This document shows positions 25,457-33,955 of a stretch of DNA of 64,000 bases, one piece after another. A program made the translations under genes and the position numbers. The stretch is from Rikenella microfusus DSM 15922 (lineage in GTDB: Bacteria > Bacteroidota > Bacteroidia > Bacteroidales > Rikenellaceae). Below the pieces are notes generated by a model, which worked only from the letters and a program-made list of their open reading frames with translations, did not search any database and was not told where the DNA came from. Location of the stretch: positions 248,001-312,000 of the forward strand of contig NZ_KE386488.1 in assembly GCF_000427365.1 (NCBI RefSeq). Reading direction: 5' to 3'. Position 1 is the stretch's first letter, and every line of letters starts with the position of its first letter.

Positions 25457-25721
25457 ACGGGTTTCCGGCAGGCGCTGTCGCCCCGCTCCGGGACTGAATC
25501 TCTTTCGAATGTCGCGGACGATCGTCCCGCGCAGGATCTGTTTCCGCCCGGTTATGCACCGCCGTACCGAATGCGTTCCGAATCGCGAACCCGGATTGCG
25601 GTCGGCTCGGCGCCCTGCCGCATCAGGTTACGCAAGCCCGGAGGAAAGCCCCGGGGAGGGGCCGTCGCGGGCCGATAGCGGAAAATCGGCTCCGAGGCAG
25701 TACGATAGGGGGAACCTGATT

Positions 25722-26132
25722 TTATTCGTCCGTTTCCATATCCGGCAACTCGCCGAACTCCGCCAGCAGTTCCTCTATGTCGCGCCGCTCTTTTTTCGTC
25801 GGCCGGCCCATGCCCCGGTCCCGAACGGCGAAAGCTCCCGCCCGGGCCATTTCGAGTTTCAGCAACTCTTCCTGCGGAGTCACGTCTTCGATATACCGCG
25901 GCACGTTTTTGGCCGGCTGCCGGTTGGCGACCGGTTCCAGAATCCGGAAACTGTACACCACCGGCATCCGGCGTACCGATACCACTTCGCCTGTACGCAC
26001 CTCGCGCGAAGGCTTGACCGTCGTCCCGTTCACCAGCACGCGATTACTCTTGCAGGCCTCCGCCGCGTCGCTGCGGGTCTTGAACAACCGTACCGCCCAC
26101 AACCATTTGTCTATCCGGATTCCGTCTGCCAT
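25722..26132 (-). CDS. S4-domain RNA-binding protein (Hsp15-like)
   Basis: The 136-residue protein starts with an S4 RNA-binding domain: IRIDKWLWAVRLFKTRSDA, then NRVLVNGTTVKPSREVRTGEVVSV. A basic linker and acidic tail follow, as in the heat-shock Hsp15 family that binds 50S-peptidyl-tRNA complexes. ATG 26130-26132 was chosen because the longer frame (from 26186) translates the TIR of the adjacent class B repeat. The repeat element starts 30 nt upstream, so it may carry or displace the promoter. Confidence 0.9.
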   Translation of the reverse strand: MADGIRIDKWLWAVRLFKTRSDAAEACKSNRVLVNGTTVKPSREVRTGEVVSVRRMPVVYSFRILEPVANRQPAKNVPRYIEDVTPQEELLKLEMARAGAFAVRDRGMGRPTKKERRDIEELLAEFGELPDMETDE

Positions 26133-26161
26133 AACAATCAGAAAAGTTCCATGTAAATATA

Positions 26162-26335
26162 GGTAAGTATATACGACATTACCCAAAATCGGGCAATGAT
26201 CTCTCTAAACGGCCCTGCGGTGCCGCCGGGCGCTCCGGCCGGGAGCCGCTTTTGCCCAAAAGGGGTGGGCGCGGGCCGAAATATACTGAAAATCAAGTGT
26301 GCATATGATATAGGGTAAAGTCGTATATACTTACC
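26162..26335. repeat. Class B miniature element with 8-bp target duplication
   Basis: The 174-bp element has ends GGTAAGTATATACGAC... and ...GTCGTATATACTTACC. It is flanked by TAAATATA at 26154-26161 and again at 26336-26343. It is non-coding, with an internal hairpin (CGGTGCCGCCGGGC...). It is a near copy of 57601-57773 and is probably a mobilised non-autonomous element. Confidence 0.85.
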
Positions 26336-26343
26336 TAAATATA

Positions 26344-26977
26344 TTGTACGCCCTTTGCCCCTTGCGCTGCGTTCGATTCTCCGTCTCCCGACTATGCGCT
26401 TCGGCATACCGGAGCCGTTCGGCGGTCATTCCCCCTCGTTCCGACCCGGCGACGGCCCCTCCGCGTCTTTTGCCCGGGTTTGCGCCGCCTTATGCCGTTC
26501 GGCGCGGAGTCGAAAGCAACGCTGATAATTACGCACAAACAGCACATAATTGAAGATAATTATATACTATTTCATGTCGCATTATTTTGGGGTACTATCC
26601 CAATTCGTGTTGTTGCAGGAAAGTTGCGCTCTTCGGGATACCCCGAAGAGCGTCGGCCCGCAGCCGCCCGATGCGGAGGGCCGCTCTGCCCGCTTGCGCC
26701 AGCTCGCATCCTCCGCCGGCTGCGGACCGGCTAATCTTACCCCCCCAAGAGGATGATTCCTTTATTTTTTCGACCCGCGACGGCCCCTCCGGGTCTTTTG
26801 GGCAGTTTTGCACCGCCTTATGCCGTCCGGGCCGAAACGGGGATGCCGGAAAACCGGTGTACAGTCGTATATAGTCGCCTGATCGGGTTCCGTTTTTACC
26901 GCTCCTTCCGCCCCCGGTGTGAATAAGACCGGGCGGCTCCGCAGGAGCATCCGCCGGAAACGCGCCCGGAAATCCCC
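26344..26977. other. Intergenic DNA with class F fragments and an orphan hairpin
   Basis: No gene is seen. Class F pieces in reverse orientation occur at about 26448-26510 and 26771-26879 (the latter ending CAGTCGTATATAGTCGCC). CGCTCTTCGGG (26627-26637) pairs with 26642-26652 in an isolated 11-bp hairpin. Confidence 0.5.
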
Positions 26978-27523
26978 TCACCGCGATCCGGCCAGCCGGC
27001 GGAAAAACTCCCACAAAACCACTCCGCCGCTTACGGCTACGTTCAGCGAATGTTTCGTACCGACCTGCGGGATTTCGACCGCACCGCGGCACAGGTCCAC
27101 GACCTCCTGCCCCACGCCGTCCACTTCGTTGCCGAAAACCAGCGCGAATCTGTCGCTGCCGCCGAAATCCGCCCCGTCGAGCCGGTCGAGCGGCACCGCG
27201 CCGCGCACCTGTTCGACCGCCAGCACGGCGTAACCTTCCGTGCGCAGCCGCGCGACGGCTTCGACGGTCGAGGGGGCGTATTCCCACGCTACGGTCAGTT
27301 CGGCGCCCAACGCGCTCTTGTGTATTTCGCGTGAAGGAGGGGTCGCCGTGATGCCGCACAGCACGATCCGTTCGATGCCGAAAGCGTCGCCCGTGCGGAA
27401 AAACGCCCCCACGTTGTTGGCGCTCCGCACGTTATCCAGCACCACCGTCACCGGCAGTTTCTCCTGCGCCGCGAACTCTTCGGGCGTGGGACGCCCCAGC
27501 TCTTCATTCGTTATTTTCTGCAT
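26978..27523 (-). CDS. TrmH-family (SpoU class) RNA 2'-O-methyltransferase
   Basis: The 181-residue protein is a minimal SPOUT methyltransferase. It shows VVLDNVRSANNVGAFFRTGDAFG (motif 1), FALVFGNEVDGVGQ (motif 2) and IPQVGTKHSLNVAVSGG (motif 3, the knotted SAM-binding site). It lacks an N-terminal RNA-binding extension, like the short TrmL/TrmH-type enzymes that methylate tRNA or rRNA ribose. ATG 27521-27523 was chosen because the residues before it in the longer frame are Arg-rich and unlike the family. The RNA target cannot be read from sequence. Confidence 0.9.
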   Translation of the reverse strand: MQKITNEELGRPTPEEFAAQEKLPVTVVLDNVRSANNVGAFFRTGDAFGIERIVLCGITATPPSREIHKSALGAELTVAWEYAPSTVEAVARLRTEGYAVLAVEQVRGAVPLDRLDGADFGGSDRFALVFGNEVDGVGQEVVDLCRGAVEIPQVGTKHSLNVAVSGGVVLWEFFRRLAGSR

Positions 27524-27704
27524 GTCGTCTCTGTTTCGGTGCCCGTCGCCCGGTGTCCGCCGCAGGGCGGAACGGCGGAAAACAAAACGACCCCGGCGAC
27601 GGTCGTTCATGCAAAAATAACGCGAAAAACGGAAATCGGCCAGGCGTCGTATCGGAAAAATCGTTATCTTTCATCGGAAAAACCAACCTAAAACCCAAAC
27701 GCTT

Positions 27705-29921
27705 ATGAGTTCGAACATTCCTATGATCTTCTGGCTCGTACCCGCGGCCGCGCTCATCGCGCTCGGATTCGCGCGTTATTTCTTCGTCCGCATGAAGCGG
27801 CAGAGCGAAGGCTCCGAGACCATGCGCACCATCGCCGGCCACGTCCGCAAAGGCGCCATGGCCTACCTCCGCCAACAGTACAAAATCGTGGGGATCGTTT
27901 TCCTCGTTCTCTGCGCCTTTTTCGCCGTGCTGGCCTACGGATTCGGGGTGCAGAACCCGTGGGTGCCGTTCGCTTTCCTCACCGGCGGCTTTTTCTCCGG
28001 CCTGGCGGGGTATATCGGCATGAAGACCGCCACTTACGCCTCGGCACGTACCGCCCAGGCCGCTTCCGAGTCGCTCGACCGGGGGCTGAAAGTCGCCTTC
28101 CGGAGCGGGGCCGTGATGGGGCTGGTGGTCGTCGGCCTCGGGCTGCTGGACATTTCGGCCTGGTACCTGGCCCTGGAATGGTTCTATGACGACGTGGCCA
28201 CGACCCAGAAACTGGTCATCATCACCACCACCATGCTGACCTTCGGCATGGGAGCCTCCACGCAGGCGCTCTTCGCGCGCGTGGGCGGCGGCATCTACAC
28301 CAAAGCCGCCGACGTCGGGGCCGACCTGGTGGGGAAAGTCGAAGCCGGGATTCCCGAAGACGATCCGCGCAACCCGGCGACCATCGCCGACAACGTGGGC
28401 GACAACGTGGGCGACGTGGCCGGTATGGGGGCCGACCTGTACGAAAGCTACTGCGGCTCGATTCTGGCGACGGCCGCGCTGGGGGCTTCGGCCTTCGCCA
28501 TCGCGCCGGAGATGCAGCTCAAGGCCGTGCTCGCGCCGATGCTCATCGCCGCCGTGGGGATACTGCTCTCCATTATCGGGATTTACTTAGTCAAAACGAA
28601 AGAGGGGGCGACGATGAAATCGCTGCTCAAGGCGCTGGGGCTCGGTGTGAATACCAGTTCGGTACTGATCGCCGCGGCCACGTTCGTGATCCTCTGGCTG
28701 CTCGGGCTGGAAAACTGGGTCGGCATCTCGTTCTCGGTCATCTCCGGATTGGTGGCGGGCATCATCATCGGCCAATCGACCGAATATTACACCTCGCAGT
28801 CGTATAAGCCGACGCGCAAGGTGGCCGAAAGTTCCAAAACGGGACCGGCGACAGTGATTATCTCCGGCATCGGGCTGGGAATGCTCTCCACCGCCGTGCC
28901 TGTCATCACCATCGCGGCGGCGATCGTGCTGGCTTTCCTGTGCGCCATCCATTTCGACGTGGCGAACATGCTTACGGCGCAGAACCTGTCGCTGGGGCTG
29001 TACGGCATCGGGATCGCGGCGGTGGGGATGCTCTCCACGCTGGGGATCACGCTGGCGACGGACGCTTACGGCCCGATCGCGGACAACGCGGGCGGCAATG
29101 CCGAAATGAGCGGTCTGGGGCCGGAGGTACGCAAGCGTACCGATGCGCTGGACGCGCTGGGGAATACCACGGCGGCGACGGGCAAGGGTTTCGCCATCGG
29201 ATCGGCCGCGCTGACGGCGCTGGCGCTGATGGCCTCTTACCTCGAAGAGATCAAAATCGGCCTTCAGCATATCGGGGTGAAGACCATCGAGGTGCTGGGC
29301 CGTGCGGTGCCGGTCGAAACGGCCACGCTGCCCGATTTCATGGAGTATTACCAGGTCAATCTGATGAATCCGAAGGTACTGATCGGGGTCTTTATCGGTT
29401 CGATGATGGCTTTCGTTTTCTGCGGCCTGACGATGAACGCGGTGGGACGCGCGGCGCAGAGCATGGTCGAGGAGGTGCGGCGCCAGTTCCGCGAAATCAA
29501 GGGCATCCTTACGGGCGAGGCGACGCCGGACTATGCGCGGTGCGTGGCCATTTCGACCAAAGGGGCGCAGCGCGAGATGCTGCTGCCGTCGATTCTGGCT
29601 ATCGTGGCTCCGGTGGTAACGGGGATCGTCTTCGGCGTGGCGGGCGTGCTGGGACTGCTGGTAGGCGGTCTGGGCGCGGGCTTCGTGCTGGCGATCTTCA
29701 TGGCCAACTCCGGGGGAGCATGGGATAATGCCAAGAAATATATCGAAGAGGGCAACCTGGGCGGCAAAGGTTCGGATGCGCACAAGGCTACGGTCGTGGG
29801 CGACACGGTGGGCGACCCGTTCAAGGATACCAGCGGGCCGTCGCTGAACATCCTGATCAAGCTGATGAGCATGGTGGCTATCGTGATGGCGGGGCTGACA
29901 GTGGCGTACAGCATTCTGTAA
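27705..29921 (+). CDS. hppA: Membrane-bound K+-dependent pyrophosphatase (ion pump)
   Basis: The 738-residue, many-pass membrane protein couples pyrophosphate hydrolysis to Na+ or H+ pumping. Signature regions are [40 protein letters not shown], and near the C-terminus [10 protein letters not shown], then [20 protein letters not shown]. The [10 protein letters not shown] segment has alanine where K+-independent enzymes have lysine, pointing to the K+-dependent class, which in Bacteroidota often pumps Na+. It stands alone, with TATCTTTC upstream and a strong terminator downstream. Confidence 0.96.
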   Translation: MSSNIPMIFWLVPAAALIALGFARYFFVRMKRQSEGSETMRTIAGHVRKGAMAYLRQQYKIVGIVFLVLCAFFAVLAYGFGVQNPWVPFAFLTGGFFSGLAGYIGMKTATYASARTAQAASESLDRGLKVAFRSGAVMGLVVVGLGLLDISAWYLALEWFYDDVATTQKLVIITTTMLTFGMGASTQALFARVGGGIYTKAADVGADLVGKVEAGIPEDDPRNPATIADNVGDNVGDVAGMGADLYESYCGSILATAALGASAFAIAPEMQLKAVLAPMLIAAVGILLSIIGIYLVKTKEGATMKSLLKALGLGVNTSSVLIAAATFVILWLLGLENWVGISFSVISGLVAGIIIGQSTEYYTSQSYKPTRKVAESSKTGPATVIISGIGLGMLSTAVPVITIAAAIVLAFLCAIHFDVANMLTAQNLSLGLYGIGIAAVGMLSTLGITLATDAYGPIADNAGGNAEMSGLGPEVRKRTDALDALGNTTAATGKGFAIGSAALTALALMASYLEEIKIGLQHIGVKTIEVLGRAVPVETATLPDFMEYYQVNLMNPKVLIGVFIGSMMAFVFCGLTMNAVGRAAQSMVEEVRRQFREIKGILTGEATPDYARCVAISTKGAQREMLLPSILAIVAPVVTGIVFGVAGVLGLLVGGLGAGFVLAIFMANSGGAWDNAKKYIEEGNLGGKGSDAHKATVVGDTVGDPFKDTSGPSLNILIKLMSMVAIVMAGLTVAYSIL

Positions 29922-29933
29922 TACCCGGCCTGT

Positions 29934-29993
29934 CCGACGAAAGATGCGGCTCCGCAGGGAACTATTTCCCTGCAGAGCCGCATCTTTCGTCGG
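29934..29993 (+). terminator. Long hairpin terminator after hppA
   Basis: CCGACGAAAGATGCGGCTC (29934-29952) pairs with 29975-29993, and an inner stem GCAGGGAA/TTCCCTGC continues it. There is a small bulge and a 3-nt loop. Confidence 0.85.
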
Positions 29994-30085
29994 CAGGGCA
30001 CACGGCCTTATCATCTTTTATCTCCGTTCGACTGTACAGGGGATACGACTCCGGTCGTCTTTTCGGAGAAAGGGGAATCATTTTA

Positions 30086-30246
30086 CCCGATTATATACTT
30101 CGCTATACCCATTCGTTTGCGTCGATACTTGTTCGGCTCGCGCCTCTTTTGCCCGGGGTTTGCACCGCCTCGTGCCGTCCGGCGCCGAGCCGACCGGGGA
30201 AGTATGTGTCCGGTCATATCTGGTATATCGGTGTATATAATCGGGC
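30086..30246. repeat. Class F-like element with near-perfect 8-bp target duplication
   Basis: Both ends read inward CCCGATTATATAC (the right end on the other strand). Flanks are TCATTTTA (30078-30085) and TTATTTTA (30247-30254), which match in 7 of 8 bases. The interior carries the F-type CGCCTCTTTTGCCCGGGG and CACCGCCTCGTGCCGTCC segments. Confidence 0.65.
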
Positions 30247-30263
30247 TTATTTTAATAGTACAG

Positions 30264-30369
30264 TTATTTACCAAGGGTCGCAGCCTGCGGAGACCGTGAA
30301 CGAGCCTTGCGAGCGAGCGGGCCTTCGCGGGGCGAGGCTGCGGCCCGCGCGACCTTAAGGTCGCAAAGC
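30264..30369. repeat. Module E repeat
   Basis: It runs from ATTTACCAAGGGTCGCAG to AGGTCGCAAAG. It contains GAACGAGCCTTGCGAGCG and the palindromic CGCGCGACCTTAAGGTCG end. It matches 48492-48595 closely. Confidence 0.75.
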
Positions 30370-30721
30370 ATATCCCTGCCATTTAACCGTAGGATTCATT
30401 TAGCCACGGACGCCTGGGAGGTCGCCCGGACGAAAATAGCCATACGATTAAAAACAAGTTTCCGTTCCGGCGAACGGGTGTACTCTCCCACAGAGGAGGG
30501 AGGGATGCCGTCGGGCCTTGAGAGCCGGGCAATATTTACCTGGATTACAGGGGCGCCCGGCCATCGGAACGACCCGTTTTTGGACGATTGACGGCGGAAT
30601 CCTGCCGTTCCCCGCACGCCGCCTCCGGTCCGGAATGCGCCCCGCCCGACCGAATACCGTGCAGGCCGGTTTCTCTGCCGAAAAAACCGCAACCGGGTTT
30701 CCTACTTCCGGAAAAAAACAC

Positions 30722-30729
30722 TATTTTTG
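30722..30729 (+). promoter_or_regulatory. -7 box for the TPR gene
   Basis: TATTTTTG fits TAnnTTTG, 34 nt before ATG 30764. Confidence 0.5.
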
Positions 30730-30763
30730 CCCACAGTTTCAAAAAACCGATACAACACAAACC

Positions 30764-31468
30764 ATGGCAGAAACCAATAAGAACCGGCGTACCCAGGATC
30801 CCGAACTGGTCATCGAACAGGGGCTCGGCCGTTTCGAACTCTTCATCGAACGCAACGGGAAAGCGATGCTCATCGCCCTGGGTGCCATCATCGTCCTCGT
30901 GGGCGGGTACTTCTCCTACAAATACCTCTATCTGGCCCCCCGGGCCGAAAAGGCGTCGGCCGCCATGTTCGAAGCCCAGCACCAGTTCGAACGCGACTCT
31001 TTCGCCCTGGCTCTGAACGGCAATGCCTCGTTCGACGGTTTCCAGACCATCGCCGATGAATACGGCAATACCCCGCAGGGAAATCTGGCCAATCATTACG
31101 CCGGTCTGTGCCACCTCTACCTGGGTGAATACCAGAAGGCCATCGACGCTTTCGAGGCCTATGACGCTGTGACGGACAACGCCGCCGGCACCCTGATCGC
31201 CGCCCAGAACATCGGACTGACAGGCGACGCCTACGTCGAACTGGGCCGGCTCGAAGAAGGCGTGAAATACTACGAACGCGCCGCCGCCTACAGCGACAAC
31301 CTCGCCACCGCTCCCGTCTATCTGCGGAAAGCGGGCCTGGTCAATGAAAAACTCGGCAACCTGCAAAAAGCCCTCGAGCAATACGAAACCGTGCGCAACG
31401 ACTACCCGCGCAGCATGCAGGCCCGCGACATCGAGAAATTCATCGCCCGCGTACAGCAACAGCTCTAA
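30764..31468 (+). CDS. TPR-containing membrane protein (YfgM-like)
   Basis: The 234-residue protein has a short cytoplasmic N-terminus, one membrane segment at about 34-53 (AMLIALGAIIVLVGGYFSY) and TPR repeats outside it (for example GLCHLYLGEYQKAIDAFE, GDAYVELGRLEEGVKYYE, GLVNEKLGNLQKALEQYE). The layout resembles YfgM-type periplasmic TPR proteins that work with the secretion machinery. ATG 30764 lies after a -7 box, and the longer frame from 30518 has no family resemblance. It precedes ribH. Confidence 0.88.
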   Translation: MAETNKNRRTQDPELVIEQGLGRFELFIERNGKAMLIALGAIIVLVGGYFSYKYLYLAPRAEKASAAMFEAQHQFERDSFALALNGNASFDGFQTIADEYGNTPQGNLANHYAGLCHLYLGEYQKAIDAFEAYDAVTDNAAGTLIAAQNIGLTGDAYVELGRLEEGVKYYERAAAYSDNLATAPVYLRKAGLVNEKLGNLQKALEQYETVRNDYPRSMQARDIEKFIARVQQQL

Positions 31469-31576
31469 CCGGCCGGGCCGGCCGGAGAGAGGGGACAAAG
31501 AGAGGGGGTGATAAAAGAGAGGGAGACAAAGGAAGAGAGGGGGGAGAGCCGCAAGCCCCCGGCGCAAGGACGACGG

Positions 31577-31612
31577 ATACGGCCCGGACGGTTCAAGACG
31601 GCCGGGCCGTAT
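31577..31612 (+). terminator. Hairpin between TPR gene and ribH
   Basis: ATACGGCCCGG (31577-31587) pairs with CCGGGCCGTAT (31602-31612), followed by TTG. It may be a terminator of the TPR gene or an attenuator in front of ribH. Confidence 0.5.
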
Positions 31613-31670
31613 TTGCGTTTCCGCACCCGGTTCCGGCATACACACATACACTTAACATACCGCATATTCA

Positions 31671-32204
31671 ATGGCCTCTAATCTGAAAAACCTCTCCGTT
31701 TTCGACCGGCCCGTACCCTCGGCCGCCGAAATGTCGTTCGGTATCGTCGTGGCGGAATGGAACCATGCCATCACCAGCGCCCTGCTCGAAGGCGCCGTCG
31801 CCACCCTGCACGCCGCCGGCTGCCCCGACGAAAAGATCAGCGTCAAATGGGTGCCCGGTACTTTCGAACTCGCCATGGGCGCCCAATACTTCGCCGAATA
31901 CACCAACGTCGATGCCGTCATCGTGCTCGGCTGCGTCATCCAGGGCGACACCCGCCACTTCGACTTCGTATGCCAGGGCGTCACCATGGGCGTACAGCAG
32001 ATGCAGCTCAGCTGGAACATGCCCATCGCTTTCGGCGTGCTGACCACGAACGACCAGCAGCAAGCCCTCGACCGCGCCGGCGGCAAGCTCGGCAATAAAG
32101 GCGACGAAGCCGCTGCGACCGCTATCAAAATGGTCGCCCTGCAACGCGAGATGGAGATGGAAGACAACGGCGAACCCGCCCCGGCCCGCGCCGTCGTGAA
32201 CTGA
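31671..32204 (+). CDS. ribH: 6,7-dimethyl-8-ribityllumazine synthase
   Basis: The 177-residue enzyme makes the riboflavin precursor 6,7-dimethyl-8-ribityllumazine from the pyrimidine and butanone-phosphate substrates. Visible motifs are VVAEWNHAIT, VPGTFELAMGA, the active-site region CVIQGDTRHFDFVC and the C-terminal GNKGDEAA. No FMN riboswitch is evident upstream. The purine-rich stretch 31490-31555 and a hairpin lie between it and the TPR gene. Confidence 0.96.
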   Translation: MASNLKNLSVFDRPVPSAAEMSFGIVVAEWNHAITSALLEGAVATLHAAGCPDEKISVKWVPGTFELAMGAQYFAEYTNVDAVIVLGCVIQGDTRHFDFVCQGVTMGVQQMQLSWNMPIAFGVLTTNDQQQALDRAGGKLGNKGDEAAATAIKMVALQREMEMEDNGEPAPARAVVN

Positions 32205-32602
32205 CCGATACGATCGGCGGAGGGGCCTGATCATCGGATACGACTTCGGCTCCGCCCCGGCAACGATCTCCGAATCGGTCCTGCGGCGGCATGCGGCCTG
32301 GAAACGGGCCATCGACGGGCCGCCATATTCGATTTCGAACAAAGCGCAGATCGTTCCAAACACCACTTGCCGCAGCCGGGAATCGGTCGGCCGAAGAAGA
32401 TTACGATCGGGGCCATACAGGGCAGGATTATTACGATTTTGCCCAAAATCGGGTAATCGTCTCCCCGAATCGGCTCGCGGGGCCGAACGGCATTCGAACC
32501 GGTTTTTTCTGCGCTTAATGAAGGCGGGCGCGGGCCGAGACAGACTGAATATCAGGTGTGCATATCGAACAGGGGAAAATCCTGCATACGTACCGCTGCT
32601 TA
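32205..32602. other. Intergenic DNA with degenerate class B element
   Basis: About 32428-32592 resembles class B: TTACGATTTTGCCCAAAATC at the left, GGCGGGCGCGGGCCGAGACA in the middle, and GGGGAAAATCCTGCATACGT at the right. The ends are eroded. No gene is seen. Confidence 0.5.
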
Positions 32603-32649
32603 AACGGATAAAGGGATTGCGTGAAAAACGCAATCCCTTTATCCGTTTT
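32603..32649. terminator. Orphan 21-bp perfect hairpin
   Basis: 32603-32623 (AAACGGATAAAGGGATTGCG...) pairs perfectly with 32629-32649 around a GAAAA loop and is followed by TATTCC. No gene ends within 250 bp on either side, so its terminator role is uncertain. Confidence 0.55.
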
Positions 32650-32936
32650 ATTCCTCCCGCGGATTTCGTGATATGTGGCACCGGGGGCACTCGCGGAATC
32701 GGGATGCCGATCCGAAATGCCGTACCCGTTTTCGGTTCCTCGTTCGACAAAAAGGTTCGGCCCTTTGTCCGTATCCCGAAAGAGCCGCACCGCTTTTCGA
32801 AACCGTAGTCGGAATTAGACAAGACGCCGTCCGCGTCTGTTCTTGCCGGAGTTCTCTTATCCTCCTCATCTGAGGGGCGCCGTCGTTTTCCCGGATACGG
32901 GCAATCCCGGCATACCTCTCGGCAAAGAATACGAAA
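32650..32936. other. Unassigned intergenic DNA before ferritin terminator
   Basis: No gene, known repeat or RNA was recognised. Confidence 0.35.
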
Positions 32937-32966
32937 CGGGCCGTGCTGCTATCAGAGCACGGCCCG
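32937..32966 (-). terminator. Terminator of ferritin gene
   Basis: CGGGCCGTGCT (32937-32947) pairs with AGCACGGCCCG (32956-32966), 25 nt beyond the ferritin stop codon. Confidence 0.75.
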
Positions 32967-32990
32967 CACGAAATCCGCGGAAGGGAGGAT

Positions 32991-33500
32991 TTATTCGGCC
33001 GCCGGCGCCGCATAAACGCGCCCGCCCAGCTCCTTGTCGATCATATACAGCCCCATTTTGCTGCCTTCTACCATATTCAGCTGGTCCAGAATATCGCGGA
33101 CGTTTTCCTCTTCTTCGACCTGCTCGTTCACGAACCACACTAACTTATTGGCCGTGGCGAAATCTTTCTCCTCATCCGCGATACGGCACAGCCCGTCGAT
33201 CAGCGCCGTAACTTTCTGTTCGTGCGCCAGCGTGTCGCGGAACATCGCCAGCGGCGACTCCCATTCGGTCGGCACTTCGGCGATCGGAGACAGCGCGATA
33301 CGGCCGCCGCGGGCCAGCACATAATCGATGAAGAGTTGAGCATGGTCTTGCTCCTCCTTGAACTGGATCGCGTACCAATTAGCGATCCCTTTGTAGCCCT
33401 TGGCCGAAGCATCGAGCGACATCGAAAGATAAAGATACGCCGACCACAATTCGGCATTGATATGCGCATTCAGCGCATCCTGCATTTTGGTGCTTAACAT
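32991..33500 (-). CDS. ftnA: Ferritin (non-heme iron storage)
   Basis: The 169-residue four-helix ferritin has iron-site residues in HINAELWSAYLYL, KEEQDHAQLF and EQVEEEENV. It stores iron and limits oxidative damage, and in anaerobic Bacteroidota is typically induced by oxygen. ATG 33498-33500 gives the normal N-terminus (MLSTKMQDALNAH). The longer frame adds residues from the repeat-proximal region. A class B element begins about 20 nt upstream on the other side of the start, within the expected promoter region. Confidence 0.95.
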   Translation of the reverse strand: MLSTKMQDALNAHINAELWSAYLYLSMSLDASAKGYKGIANWYAIQFKEEQDHAQLFIDYVLARGGRIALSPIAEVPTEWESPLAMFRDTLAHEQKVTALIDGLCRIADEEKDFATANKLVWFVNEQVEEEENVRDILDQLNMVEGSKMGLYMIDKELGGRVYAAPAAE

Positions 33501-33521
33501 AGCTATGGATTTAAAAAATAC

Positions 33522-33698
33522 GGTCACTCTACACGACTTTACCCGAACTCAGGCGACGATCTTCCCACCCGGCCCTGCGGTACCGCCCGGCACAGGGGGA
33601 CTGGGGCTTTGCTCTGCTTAAGGGGAGGCGGGCGCGGGCCTAAACATACGGAGAATCAGGTACGCATGCCAATCAGGGTAAAATCGTATATCGTTACC
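33522..33698. repeat. Class B element upstream of ferritin
   Basis: The ends are GGTCACTCTACACGACTTTA and (complement of the right end) GGTAACGATATACGATTTTA. The interior is CCCGGCACAGGGGGACTGGG and GGCGGGCGCGGGCC. The flanking 8 bases do not match, so the copy is older or rearranged. Confidence 0.7.
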
Positions 33699-33955
33699 CA
33701 AAATAAAACGTCCGGTTTCGGGTACGCAAATATACGGATTTTCCCGGCAGGCTGTCCCCGGAATTCCTCCGAAATTATCCCCGGCGGCCCGTCCGCTTTT
33801 CCCGCCCGATACCTGTCTGTCCGGGTTTCGCGCCGGCACCTCCCGGCAGCTCCGCCCGGACGTGCCGCATACGATTCCGGGACGCAAAAGCGGGAACGTC
33901 CCGAACGACCCTCCCCCCGTCCCGACCTCCGCCCCCCTGCCTGCCGGAGCCGGAC

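Noticed and set aside
28587-30014. 475-codon minus-strand frame opposite hppA
   Set aside because: It is antisense to the pyrophosphatase. His and Arg excess reflects the complementary codon bias.
31480-31670. FMN riboswitch before ribH
   Set aside because: The conserved FMN aptamer segments are not visible; only a purine-rich tract and a simple hairpin are present.
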